64,000 bases of DNA from DASSSQ01 sp963839285 (GCA_963839285.1 CAWIUN010000012.1:1-64000), one strand, 5' to 3'. Counted from the first letter of the stretch, positions 43,096 to 57,135 are shown. Made by a program: numbers and translations. The notes: generated by a model from the sequence alone, not told the origin.

Positions 43096-44006
43096 GCTCC
43101 AGCTCGTCGAGCGCCTTCAGGTTGTTGACGGGGATCGCCTTGACGCCCCTGTCGATCCTCTTCAGTAAACCGCTGAGGACGTTGCCCGGCCCCACCTCGA
43201 CGAAGACGGTGACGCCCTGCTGGACGAGCGCGTGCGCCGCCTGCGTGAACCGCACCGGGCGCGATCAGCTGCTGCAGGAGCAGCTCGCGGTAGTGCTGCG
43301 CCTCCTCCAGCTTCGCCGTCACCGTCGACATGAACGCCGCGTGCTGGTCGCCGAAGTGGGCCTTCTCGATCGCCGGCTTCAGGCGCTCGGCCGCGCGCTC
43401 GACGAGCGGGCTGTGGAAGGCGCCCGAGACGCGCAGCTTGATCGCGCGGCGGGCGCCCTCGCGCTCGGCCTCGACGCAGGCCTCGTCGATGCCCGGGTTC
43501 GAGCCCGAGATCACGAGCTGGCCGGGGCAGTTGTAGTTCGCGGGCCAGACGTTCGCGATCTTCGCGCAGAGCCCCTCGACCACCTCGTCGGCGAGCCCGA
43601 GGATCGCGGCCATCGCGCCGGGCTTCTCGCGCGCCGCCTCGGCCATCGCGAGCCCGCGCTCGCGGACGAGCGCGATCGCGTCCCGCACCGAGAGCGCGTC
43701 GGCCGCCGCCAGCGCCGCGAACTCGCCGACCGAGTGGCCGACGACGAAGTCCGGGTGGATCCCGCGGGCGCGGATCGCCTCCTCGATCGCGAGGCTGGCG
43801 GTCACGAGCACCGGCTGCTGCACCTCGGTGTCGACGAGGTCCTCGACCGGCGACTCGAAGCAGAGCCGCTTCAGGTCGAGGCCGGACGCCTCGCTGCCCT
43901 GCTCGTAGACGGCCATCGCCTCGGGCACGGCCTCCGCGATGTCGCGGCCCATCCCGGCGTCGAGCGAACCCTGGCCCGGAAACATGAATGCGATCTTTCC
44001 GCTCAC
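43082..44006 (-). CDS. fabD: Malonyl-CoA:ACP transacylase (one frameshift)
   Basis: About 307 residues. FabD loads malonyl onto acyl carrier protein. It opens KIAFMFPGQGSLDAGMGRD; the active Ser is in FVVGHSVGEFAALAAADAL (near 92), with the His partner in VSGAFHSPLVE. An extra C near 43260 breaks the frame after LLLQQLIAP; the correct frame then gives the family-typical EVGPG segment and ends ELERAVG at 43082. The GTG start overlaps the fabH stop (GTGA). Confidence 0.93.
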
Positions 44007-45007
44007 GCGGATCCCACCTCCTCCGTCCATTCGATCAGGGCCGAGCCCCAGGTGAGGCCCGCTCCCATTCCCGTCATCAGCACCAGTTGTCCGGGCCGGA
44101 GCCGCCCGTCGCCCGCCGCGTCGGCGAGCGCGAGCGGGATCGACCCGGACGACGTATTCCCGTATCGGTCGACGTTGATCACGACCTTCTCGTCCGGGAT
44201 CCCGAGCTTGCGCGTCGCGTGGTCGATGATCCGGACGTTCGCCTGGTGCGGGACGTAGAGGTCGACGTCCTCGACCGTTCGACCGCACTCCGCGAGCACC
44301 TGCTCGGCCGAGGAGACGAGCACGCGCGTCGCGAACTTGAAGACCTCGCGCCCGTTCATCTTCACGTGCTTCTCGTTCTCGTCGAAGGCGCGCGAGCCGC
44401 TGCCCGGCAGCCAGAGGTGGATGCCGCCGGCGCCCTCGGCGCCGAGCTCGAAGCCGAGGAAGCCGCCGCCGTTGCGGCTCCGCTCGAGCACGACCGCCCC
44501 GGCGCCGTCGCCGAAGAGGATCAGCGTCGAGCGGTCGTCCCAGTCGAGGATCTTCGAGAGGACGTCGCCGCCGACGACGAGCGCCTTCTCGACCAGGCCC
44601 GCGGCGACCATGCCGTAGGCCTGCGCGACGGCGTACATGAACCCGGTGCAGCCGGCCGAGAGGTCGTAGGCCGCCGCCTTCGAGGCGCCGAGCACGTCGG
44701 CGAGCAGCGCCGCGCTGGCCGGAAAGGCCATGTCCGGGGTGACCGTCGCGACGATGATCAGGTCGAGGTCGGCGCCGTCGACGCCGGCGTCCGCGAGCGC
44801 GCGGCGGCAGGCCGGCAGCGCGATGTCCGAGAGCGCCTCCTCGGGCGCGGCGATCCGCCGCTCGCGGATCCCGGTGCGCGTGACGATCCACTCGTCGGAG
44901 GTGTCGACCAGCCGCGCGAGCTCCTCGTTCGCGAGCACCCGCTCGGGCACGTGGCAGCCGAGCCCGGTCACGGTGACGGGATACCCCTCGCGCGCCTTGC
45001 CGATCAT
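44003..45007 (-). CDS. fabH: 3-oxoacyl-ACP synthase III
   Basis: 334 residues. FabH starts fatty acid synthesis from acyl-CoA and malonyl-ACP. The triad is Cys120 (DLSAGCTGF), His254 (VPHQANVR) and Asn284 (GNTSSGS). The ATG overlaps the fabZ stop (ATGA). Primer preference (straight or branched) cannot be read from the sequence. Confidence 0.96.
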   Translation of the reverse strand: MIGKAREGYPVTVTGLGCHVPERVLANEELARLVDTSDEWIVTRTGIRERRIAAPEEALSDIALPACRRALADAGVDGADLDLIIVATVTPDMAFPASAALLADVLGASKAAAYDLSAGCTGFMYAVAQAYGMVAAGLVEKALVVGGDVLSKILDWDDRSTLILFGDGAGAVVLERSRNGGGFLGFELGAEGAGGIHLWLPGSGSRAFDENEKHVKMNGREVFKFATRVLVSSAEQVLAECGRTVEDVDLYVPHQANVRIIDHATRKLGIPDEKVVINVDRYGNTSSGSIPLALADAAGDGRLRPGQLVLMTGMGAGLTWGSALIEWTEEVGSA

Positions 45008-45441
45008 CGCTCCACCGCGAAGGTCAGCGTGCCGCGGACCGCGAGCTCGTCGCCGACGGTCGCGCGCGCCCTGCCGCGCCCGACCGGCCCGCGCACGGAC
45101 TCGAGCGCGCACTCCAGCGTCAGCACGTCGCCCGGGCGCACGATCCGCTTGAAGCGGACGCCGTCGATGCCGGCGAAGAGCGCCAGCTTGCCCCGGTTCT
45201 CCGGCTGCGAGAGGACGGCGACGGCGCCGCACTGGGCGAGCGCCTCGACCATCTTGACGCCCGGCATGATCGGGTTGCCCGGGAAATGGCCCGCGCAGTC
45301 CTCGTCGGTGACCTCCTTGCGGGCGAGCACGCGCAGGCCCGGCTCGAGCTCGACCACCTCGTCGAGCAGCAGGAACGGGTGCCGGTGCGGCAGGATCTCC
45401 TCGATCTGCTCGCGGCCGAAGGGCGCGGCGTACGCGCTCAT
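45004..45441 (-). CDS. fabZ: 3-hydroxyacyl-ACP dehydratase
   Basis: 145 residues, hot-dog fold. The active His52 is in CAGHFPGNPIMPGVK and Glu66 in MVEALAQCG. FabZ dehydrates 3-hydroxyacyl-ACP. Its ATG overlaps the stop of the sigma factor gene (ATGA), which makes the sigma gene part of the fab operon. Confidence 0.95.
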   Translation of the reverse strand: MSAYAAPFGREQIEEILPHRHPFLLLDEVVELEPGLRVLARKEVTDEDCAGHFPGNPIMPGVKMVEALAQCGAVAVLSQPENRGKLALFAGIDGVRFKRIVRPGDVLTLECALESVRGPVGRGRARATVGDELAVRGTLTFAVER

Positions 45442-46058
45442 GCGACCCGGCGCTCCGTGCGCTCGAGCCGCGTCCGCAGGCGCGCACGGGCGCGGAAGGC
45501 GTAGCTCTTGGCGGTGCCGACCGGCATCCCGGAGGCGTCGGAGATCTCGCTGAACGAGTAGTCGAAGCCCGCGTTCCAGACGAGCACCTGCGCCTGGTCG
45601 CCGTTCAGCTCGCCCAGAGCCTCGCAGAGCTCCGCGCGCAGCTCTCCGAGGGCGGCCGCGCGGGCCGGGTCGCCCTCGGCCGCGACGCGCGTGTCCTCGA
45701 GCAGCGGCTCGCAGCGGCGCGCGCGCTGGCGCTCGGCCACGTCCTTGCAGGCGTTGACCGTCAGCCGGTGCAGCCAGGTCGAGAACTGCGACTCGCCGCG
45801 GAACTGGCGGATGCGCACGCAGAGCTTCGCGAGCGCCTCCTGCGCCGCGTCGCGGGCGTCCTCGGGATCGCGGAGCACGTGCCGCGCGACGCGCTCGACG
45901 CGGGCGGCATGCCGCTCGCACAGCGCCTCGAGGGCGCGCGGGTCGCCGTCTTTCGCTCGCTTGACCAGGATCGGATCGCTCAGCTTCTCGTAGGCGAGCG
46001 GCGGCTCTGACCGCAGCTCTCGCCCGATCTGACGGCGTTTGGGCAGCGGCGGTTGCAT
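45438..46058 (-). CDS. ECF-type RNA polymerase sigma factor heading the fab operon
   Basis: 206 residues from ATG 46058. Region 2 reads LCERHAARVERVARHVLRDP, EDARDAAQEALAKL and GESQFSTWLHRLTVNACKD. Region 4 reads ALGELNGDQAQVLVWNAGFD, YSFSEISDASGMPVGTAKSY and the following basic helix. No anti-sigma gene adjoins. The stop overlaps the fabZ start, so sigma and fatty acid enzymes are cotranscribed. The gene faces birA across a 24-base gap with overlapping -10 elements. Target promoters are unknown. Confidence 0.9.
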   Translation of the reverse strand: MQPPLPKRRQIGRELRSEPPLAYEKLSDPILVKRAKDGDPRALEALCERHAARVERVARHVLRDPEDARDAAQEALAKLCVRIRQFRGESQFSTWLHRLTVNACKDVAERQRARRCEPLLEDTRVAAEGDPARAAALGELRAELCEALGELNGDQAQVLVWNAGFDYSFSEISDASGMPVGTAKSYAFRARARLRTRLERTERRVA

Positions 46059-46069
46059 ACGGCGGCAAC

Positions 46070-46075
46070 TAGTGT
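46070..46075 (+). promoter_or_regulatory. -10 element of birA (leaderless)
   Basis: TAGTGT, seven bases before GTG 46083. It overlaps by five bases the TACACT of the opposite-strand sigma-fab promoter. Confidence 0.55.
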
Positions 46076-46076
46076 A
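46071..46076 (-). promoter_or_regulatory. -10 element of the sigma-fab operon
   Basis: TACACT, twelve bases before ATG 46058, so a leader of about five bases. Only one of the two overlapping promoters can be occupied at a time. Confidence 0.45.
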
Positions 46077-46082
46077 GTGCCC

Positions 46083-46703
46083 GTGCCCCTCCTCCCCGAG
46101 CTGGTGGCGCCGCTCCTGCGAGGCACCTGGGGCCGGGAGCGCTTCCTGCACGCGGAGAGCTGCGCCTCGACCCAGCGGCTCGCGCCCGCCGACGCGCCGC
46201 ACGGCACGGTCGCGGTCGCCGAGCACCAGACGGCCGGGCGCGGCCGGCTCGGGCGGGTCTGGGAGGACGAGCCCGGCGCCTCGCTGCTCTGCTCGGTCGT
46301 GCTGCGGCCGCGCCGGCGGCTTGCGGACTGGCCGACGCTGACGCCCGTCGCGGGAGAGGCCGCCGCCGCCGCGATCGAGGCGGTCGCCGGCGTGCGGCCG
46401 TCGATCAAGCCGCCGAACGACCTGCTCCTCGACGGGCGCAAGCTCGCCGGCATCCTCGCCGAGGCGCAGGAGGGCCGGATCGTGCTCGGGATCGGCGTCA
46501 ACGTCGCCTCGGCGCCCCATCCGGGCTCGGCGTGCCTCGGCGCGGGCGTCGACCGGGCCGAGCTGCTGGTCGAGCTGCTCGCCCGGCTCGAGGACGCCTT
46601 CGACGCCTGGGACGATCGGCGCCGTGACGGCCGTCCGCGGCACCGCGGTCGCCGAAGTAGACGCCGCGCGGCAGCGGCTACGGCGAGGAGACGGTGGCGC
46701 TGA
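46083..46703 (+). CDS. birA: Biotin-[acetyl-CoA-carboxylase] ligase
   Basis: 206 codons. BirA activates biotin and attaches it to the carrier subunit of acetyl-CoA carboxylase. Seen are VAEHQTAGRGRLGRVWEDEP (biotinyl-AMP loop), IKPPNDLLLDGRKLAGILAE (substrate Lys) and IVLGIGVNV. There is no N-terminal DNA-binding domain, so it is a ligase only. The last 25 residues are Arg-rich, overlap the convergent amidase gene and are probably a frame error; an alternative frame would stop at 46627. Confidence 0.9.
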   Translation: MPLLPELVAPLLRGTWGRERFLHAESCASTQRLAPADAPHGTVAVAEHQTAGRGRLGRVWEDEPGASLLCSVVLRPRRRLADWPTLTPVAGEAAAAAIEAVAGVRPSIKPPNDLLLDGRKLAGILAEAQEGRIVLGIGVNVASAPHPGSACLGAGVDRAELLVELLARLEDAFDAWDDRRRDGRPRHRGRRSRRRAAAATARRRWR

Positions 46704-48777
46704 GGTTGCCGGCGGCGTCGCGCGCCTGCGCGCTCAGGGTCTGCACCCCGGCCTTCGGCCCGGGCACGTGGAAGGCGCCCGCCGGCTCGACCTTGATCAC
46801 CTGGGCGCCGTTGACGAGCAGGGTCACGGTCGCCGGCTCGGAGAGCGTGAAGCGGAGCCTGGCCGGCGTCGACGAGCGTCAGCACCGGCGCGACCGTGTC
46901 GACCTGGAGCGGGCGCGAGCTCGAGACCTCGCCGAGCGCGTCCGTGACGGTGACGACCGCGGTGTAGGCGCCGTCCGGCACCGGCGCGCCGTCCGGGCCC
47001 GCTCCGTTCCAGTCGAGCGCCTGCTGGCCGGGGCCGAGCTGGCCGGAGAAGACGGTGGCGACGAGCGCGCTCTCGCGCCAGATCTCGACCCGGACGGGCA
47101 CGGGCGCGGCGAGGACGAACGAGAAGGTCTCCGTGTCGAGGATCCCGTCGGCGTTGGGCGAGATCGCGGGCGAGACGAGCGCGAGCCCGGTCAGCGTCCG
47201 GTCGACGGTGAGAGCGAGCGACCCGCTCGCAGCCTTGCCGCCGCCGTCCGGCTTCGCGGTCACGACGATCCGGTAGCGGCCGTCGGGGAAGGTCGCGCCG
47301 ACCCAGTCGAACGTGTGGTCGCCCGGGGCGAGGGGCTCGTCGAGCAGGTCGAGCAGGACGGCGCCGTTCGCGTCGAGCAGCCGCATCGTCACGGTGGCCG
47401 CCGCGCCGAGCGTGAAGGCGAGGTGCGAGGTGGCGCCGCTGCCGTCAGCCGCGGGCGCGACCACGCGCGGCGCGGCCGCGAGGCCGGAGAGGAGCGGCTG
47501 CTGCTGCTGTTGCACCTTCGCTCCCGCCGCGCCGGTCGCGGCCCGCGCGTTCGGCGCCTCGATGCTCCAGGCGTAGCCGGCGGTCGAGCGGCCGCGGTCC
47601 CAGCTCCAGTCGACCTTCGTGCCGCTGCCCTCGCCGCGCGCGAGCACGGCTCCGGCGGCGTTCCGGACGGTCACCGTCCACGGCGACGCCGCCGAGAGCC
47701 GGGCCGTGAAGCGGACGATCCCCGGCTCGACGGTCGGCGGCGAGCGGCTCGTAGATCTTGGGCAGGCCCGGTCTGCGCGACCGCCTTCGCGATCGCCGGC
47801 AGCTGCCCGTAGAGGACGGCGCCGGGGCAGGCGGTGAAGTAGGTGTCGCGGTGCCCGGAGATCGCGCGCAGCCGCACCGGGGCGCCGGCGCGGAAGCGCG
47901 AGTTGCCGGCCGAGCGGACGCTCGCGAGCGAGAGCGGGTCGACGTGGCCGACGTCGAGCCGCCAGGCGAGGAGCCGGACGAGCGCCGCGCGCTGCGCGGC
48001 GGTCGGCCCGACGCGGTCGAACGTGCCGATCAGCGCCACCCCGACGGAGCCCGTGTTGAAGCCGAGCGAGTGGGCCCCGATCACGTTCCGCTCGATGCCG
48101 CCGGCCCGTCCCTCGTAGACGGTGCCGAAGCGGTCGATCAGGAAGTTGTAGCCGATGTCGTTCCAGCCGTTTCCGAGCACGTGGTAGCGCTCGATCCCGC
48201 GCACGATCGCCGGCGCCTGCGCCCGCGTGTAGCCGTTCGCGTTGACGGTGTGGTGGACGATCGCGAGCCTGAGCGCGGGCGCCACGAGCGGCTTCGCGCG
48301 GACGATCTTCTCGTCCGCCTGCCAGCCGAAGCGCGAGACGAGCTCGGGCTGGGCGGCCGCCGCGAGCGTGCGGTCGGCGGCCGGAGCCGCGCCGACCGGG
48401 CTCCGGACGTAGTAGGCGCGCAGCCGGGTCACGCGGCCCGCGATCCGGAGCTGGATCCGGTCGGCCGCGCCCGTCCAGGTCAGGCCGCCGTCGTGCCAGG
48501 CCGCCGTCCGGCGCGCCTCGGCCGAGCCGGCGTCGGGCCCGCTGTCGGCGTCGGCCCGCGTCCACGGGCCCCAGCGGCCCGCGAGCAGGTGCGCCCGATA
48601 GGAGACGGCGCCGCCGCCCTGCCAGTGGACGCCGACCATGTCGAAGCGCGACGGCGCGTCCACGGCCTGCAGCGCCCGGCCGGCGAGCGGCACCTCGCGC
48701 GCGACCATGCTCACGTCCGCGGCGCGGGCGAGGCCGGGAAACGCGAGCACGGCGAGGAGTGCGAACGCGAGCTTCAC
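46678..48777 (-). CDS. Secreted PGRP/amidase_2 protein with FlgD-like Ig domains (two frameshifts)
   Basis: About 699 codons from GTG 48777. A signal peptide (KLAFALLAVLAFPGLARA) leads to a beta-rich region, then a PGRP-type N-acetylmuramoyl-L-alanine amidase domain: LAIVHHTVNANGYT, DIGYNFLIDRFGTVYEG, and the zinc Cys in SGHRDTYFTACPGAVLYG. Two FlgD-like Ig repeats follow, the second with VSPAISPNADGILDTETFSF. It would cut peptide stems from murein outside the cell. Shifts near 47750 and 46870 cancel out. The stop lies inside the birA tail. Confidence 0.86.
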
Positions 48778-48830
48778 GAGAACCTGTTCTGCACGGTGTC
48801 ACGCCGTCCTCGTCGGGTCGACCCCGCCCG

Positions 48831-48836
48831 TACAAT
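48831..48836 (+). promoter_or_regulatory. -10 element of the nfeD-stomatin operon
   Basis: TACAAT, the best -10 match in the window, ten bases before ATG 48847; the leader would be about three bases. Confidence 0.6.
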
Positions 48837-48846
48837 GTTTACAACC

Positions 48847-50121
48847 ATGCGCAGGCTCCTCGTCGCCGCGATCCTGCTCGCGGCGCTGGCGGTCACCTCG
48901 GCCGCCGCCGCCGCGCAACCGCGCGTGCTGGCGGTCCACTTCGACGCCGAGGTGAACCCCGCGACGCAGAGCTACCTGAGCGACCGCATCGAGCGGGCGG
49001 GGAAGGACGGCTACGACGCGGTCGTGATCCTGCTCGACACGCCGGGCGGGCTCTCGGAGTCGATGCGGAAGATCGTCCAGTCCGAGCTCGCGTCGAAGAT
49101 CCCCGTGATCGTCTACGTCAGCCCCGCCGGCGCGCGGGCCGCCTCGGCCGGCGTCTGGATCGGTCAGGCCGCGGACGTCCTGGCGATGGCGCCGCAGACG
49201 AACATCGGCTCCTCGACCCCGATCGACTCGAGCGGCGGCAACCTCGGCAGCGACCTCCGCCGCAAGGTCGTCAACGACGCGGCCGCCTCGCTGCGCTCGC
49301 TCGCCAAGACGCACGGGCGGAACGCGGCCTGGGCCGACAAGGCCGTCCGGCAGGCCTCGAACCTGACGGCCGACGAGGCGCTCCAGCAGAACGTGATCGA
49401 CCTGACGGCCCCGAGCCTGCCGGCGCTGCTGCGGAAGGTCGACGGCCGCAAGACGGTGCCGAAGGGCTTCGTGCTCCACACGGCCGGGGCCGGCGTGGAC
49501 GAGGTGCATCCGGGCTTCCTGACCCGGCTGCTCTCGACCCTGATCGACCCGAACGTGCTCTCGCTGCTCTTCCTCGCGGGCATCGCCGGGGTCGCCTTCG
49601 AGGTCATGCACCCCGGGATCGTCCTGCCCGGTGCGCTCGGCGGCATCTCGCTGCTGACCGCGCTCTTCGGCTTCTCGGTGCTGCCGATCAGCTGGGCCGG
49701 GCTCGGGCTCGTCCTGCTCGGGGTCGCGCTGCTCGTCACCGACCTGTTCGTCCCCACGCACGGCGCCCTCACCCTCTCGGGGCTGCTCGCGCTCGGCGTC
49801 GGGCTCGTGATGCTCTTCCACAACGCGCCGGCGCCGTACCACGTCAGCATCGCGCTCGTCGTCGCCCTGACCGCGACGCTCGGGCTGCTCTGGGTCGGCA
49901 TCCTGACCAAGGCGCTGCAGGCGCGCCGCCTGCCCCGGCCGCTCGCGAGCGGGGCCGTCGTCGGCTCGGTCGGCGAGGTGCGCGGCGGCGGGCTCGTCTT
50001 CGTCCACGGCGAGCTCTGGCAGGCGGAGAGCGACGACGGCGCGCCGCTGCGGCCGGGCGACGAGGTCGCGGTCGAGCGCGTCGGCGACGGGCTCGTGCTC
50101 GGGGTGCGGCGGCTCGCCTAA
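48847..50121 (+). CDS. NfeD-type membrane-bound serine protease (ClpP class)
   Basis: 424 residues. A signal peptide/anchor is followed by a ClpP-like protease domain with VVILLDTPGGLSESMRK, the Ser in SPAGARAASAGVWIGQAADV and a Lys-containing helix RRKVVNDAAASLRSLAKTHG. Four to five membrane helices follow (FLAGIAGVAFEVMHPGIVLP and on) and a C-terminal NfeD OB-fold. Archaeal relatives cleave the C-terminus of their partner stomatin. The stomatin gene lies 30 bases downstream, which supports that pairing here. Confidence 0.92.
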   Translation: MRRLLVAAILLAALAVTSAAAAAQPRVLAVHFDAEVNPATQSYLSDRIERAGKDGYDAVVILLDTPGGLSESMRKIVQSELASKIPVIVYVSPAGARAASAGVWIGQAADVLAMAPQTNIGSSTPIDSSGGNLGSDLRRKVVNDAAASLRSLAKTHGRNAAWADKAVRQASNLTADEALQQNVIDLTAPSLPALLRKVDGRKTVPKGFVLHTAGAGVDEVHPGFLTRLLSTLIDPNVLSLLFLAGIAGVAFEVMHPGIVLPGALGGISLLTALFGFSVLPISWAGLGLVLLGVALLVTDLFVPTHGALTLSGLLALGVGLVMLFHNAPAPYHVSIALVVALTATLGLLWVGILTKALQARRLPRPLASGAVVGSVGEVRGGGLVFVHGELWQAESDDGAPLRPGDEVAVERVGDGLVLGVRRLA

Positions 50122-50151
50122 GATCGGGGCAGCCCCCTCCGAAAGGACCCC

Positions 50152-50931
50152 ATGACTGCAGCCCTCGTCGCCCTGGCGGCCGTCGGCTTCGTCCTCCTCC
50201 TCTTCCTGGTCTCGGCGATCAAGGTCGCGCGCGAGTACGAGCGCGGCATCGTCTTCCGGCTCGGCCGCCTGCTGCCGGAGCCGAAGGGGCCGGGGCTCTT
50301 CGTCCTGATCCCGATCGTCGACCGGATGGTCAAGGTCGACCTGCGGACGATCACGCTGAACGTGCCGCCGCAGGAGGTGATCACCAAGGACAACGTCCCG
50401 GTGCGCGTCAACGCGGTCGCCTACTTCCGGATCGTCGAGCCGAAGGCGGCGATCGTCCAGATCGAGAACTTCATGGTCGCGACCTCGCAGATCTCGCAGA
50501 CGACGCTGCGGAGCGTGCTCGGGCAGCACCAGCTCGACGAGCTGCTCTCGGAGCGCGAGAAGATCAACGCGATCCTGCAGACGATCATCGACGAGGCGAC
50601 CTCGCCCTGGGGGATCAAGGTCTCGATCGTCGAGGTCAAGGACGTCGAGATCCCCGCCGGCATGCAGCGGGCGATGGCGCGGCAGGCGGAGGCCGAGCGC
50701 GAGCGGCGCGCGAAGGTGATCAACGCCGAGGGCGAGTTCCAGGCGTCGGAGCGGCTCAAGGACGCGGCGCTCGTGATCGAGGAGCACCCGATCGCGCTGC
50801 AGCTCCGCTACCTGCAGACGCTGCTCGAGCTCGGCTCCTCGCAGTCGACGACGATCGTCTTCCCGGCGCCCGTCGACATCATCAGCTCCTTCCTGCCGAA
50901 GTCCGCGCAGGCCGGGCGCGAGGGATCGTGA
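50152..50931 (+). CDS. SPFH/stomatin-family protein (slipin)
   Basis: 259 residues. One N-terminal membrane helix, then the SPFH domain: REYERGIVFRLGRLLPEPKG, LRTITLNVPPQEVITKDNVP and QTTLRSVLGQHQLDELLSER. A coiled-coil region (MARQAEAERERRAKVINAEG) and a C-terminal hydrophobic patch drive oligomer rings at the membrane. The partner of the upstream NfeD protease. GAAAGGACC precedes the ATG. The stop overlaps the likely GTG start of the GalT-like gene. Confidence 0.94.
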   Translation: MTAALVALAAVGFVLLLFLVSAIKVAREYERGIVFRLGRLLPEPKGPGLFVLIPIVDRMVKVDLRTITLNVPPQEVITKDNVPVRVNAVAYFRIVEPKAAIVQIENFMVATSQISQTTLRSVLGQHQLDELLSEREKINAILQTIIDEATSPWGIKVSIVEVKDVEIPAGMQRAMARQAEAERERRAKVINAEGEFQASERLKDAALVIEEHPIALQLRYLQTLLELGSSQSTTIVFPAPVDIISSFLPKSAQAGREGS

Positions 50932-51749
50932 GCGCCTGAGCGAGCTGCGGCGCGATCCGCTGACGGGCCGGCTCGTCGCCGTCGCCGGCGGGCGCGCGAC
51001 CCGGCCGGGCGCCTTCCGGCCGGTCGAGGACGAGCGCGCGAGCTGCCCGTTCTGCGCCGGCCGGGAGGAGCGGACGCCGCCCGAGACGCTGCGGCTCGGC
51101 GAGCCCTGGCGCGTCCGCGTCTTCCCCAACCTCTACCCCGCGCTCGAGCGGCAGGAGGTCGTCGTGCACGCGCCCGAGCACCTCCACTCGCTGGGCGAGC
51201 TCGACGACGGCCAGCTCGACCTCGTCGCGGAGGCATGGCGCCGCCGGGCGGAGGCGGCGCGGGCGGAGGGCTTCCCCTACGTGCACGCGCTCGTCAACGA
51301 GGGCCGCGAGGCAGGCTCGAGCCTGCCGCACACCCATTCGCAGCTCGTCTGGCTGCACGAGCCGCCTCCCGCGGTCGCGGCCGAGCGAGGCCCGCTCCGG
51401 GTCGAGAACGTCGTCGCCGAGGCGGACGGGCTCGTCGCCTTCTGCCCCTGGGCCTCGCGCCTCCCCTACGAGACGTGGATCGCGCCGGCGGAGCCCGCGG
51501 CCGGGGGGCTCGAGAGCCCGCTGCTCGCTCCGGCGCTCCGGCTCGTCGCCTCGACCATCCGCCGGCTCGAAGCGGTGCTCGGCGAGCGGCCGCCGCTGAA
51601 CGCGTGGCTGCACGACGGCGCCCACTGGCATCTCGAGCTCGTCCCGCGCCTGACCGCCCTCGCCGGGCTCGAGCTCGGGGCCGGGATCTACGTCAACGCG
51701 GTGCCGCCGGAGCGGGCCGCCGCCGAGCTCGGGGACGCCGCGAGGCTAG
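50928..51749 (+). CDS. GalT-like/HIT-superfamily nucleotidyltransferase (frame problems at both ends)
   Basis: About 273 residues. The main frame gives LSELRRDPLTGRLVAVAGGR, SCPFCAGREERTPPETLR (zinc Cys pair), VFPNLYPALERQEVVVHAPE and LPHTHSQLVWLHEPPPA, the H-x-H-x-Q site of the galactose-1-phosphate uridylyltransferase fold. It is shorter than true GalT, so another nucleotide-sugar substrate is possible. The likely GTG (50928) meets a TGA unless one base is added near 50935, and the end near 51735 also needs a shift. The downstream frame has no canonical start. Confidence 0.75.
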
Positions 51750-52051
51750 GAGCCCGCGCCGGAGCGCAGCTGCTGCTCCCGGAAGCGGCGGGCGGCGTCG
51801 ATCGCCGCGCCCAGGTTGAGGCCCTTGTCCTTCGCCTGCTTGATCAGCATCACGGTCTCGACGGCGTCCATGTCGTAGATGCGCTGCTTCTTGCCCTTGG
51901 TCGGGATCTGGGCCTTGTTGGTCCAGTAGTCGAGCTGCATCTTCGAGATGCCTGCGATCTGGCACACCTGCCCCAGGTAGAGCTCGATCTTGTCCAGGTG
52001 CTGCGACATGTCGATCGGCTCGAGCAGGTCCACTTGCTTCGTGAAAGCCAT
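51746..52051 (-). CDS. MerR-like transcriptional regulator
   Basis: 101 residues. An N-terminal 30-residue lead precedes a MerR-type winged helix: LYLGQVCQIAGISKMQLDYW, then IPTKGKKQRIYDMDAVETVM and a helix LNLGAAIDAARRFREQQL. There is no effector-binding C-terminus. It is encoded 60 bases after gyrA on the same strand, and its ATG follows AAGAAAG. Targets unknown; the position suggests a link to gyrase or replication genes, but that is inference. Confidence 0.85.
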   Translation of the reverse strand: MAFTKQVDLLEPIDMSQHLDKIELYLGQVCQIAGISKMQLDYWTNKAQIPTKGKKQRIYDMDAVETVMLIKQAKDKGLNLGAAIDAARRFREQQLRSGAGS

Positions 52052-52110
52052 ACGAGACTTCTTTCTTCGGCGGAATCGACCCCTCCCTTGAGAGGGATAC
52101 CACCCTTGCT

Positions 52111-54735
<2,625 letters not shown>

Positions 54736-54753
54736 CTAGTCGACCTCGGACAT
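54736..54753 (-). CDS. Five-codon minigene MSEVD between gyrB and gyrA
   Basis: Exactly ATG TCC GAG GTC GAC TAG, abutting the gyrB stop on one side and the gyrA ATG on the other. gyrA itself begins ATG TCC GAG GTG GAT, so this is a near tandem copy of its start. The GAGGT of the minigene sits seven bases before the gyrA ATG and is the best Shine-Dalgarno for gyrA. Whether it is translated is not known. Confidence 0.4.
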   Translation of the reverse strand: MSEVD

Positions 54754-57135
<2,382 letters not shown>

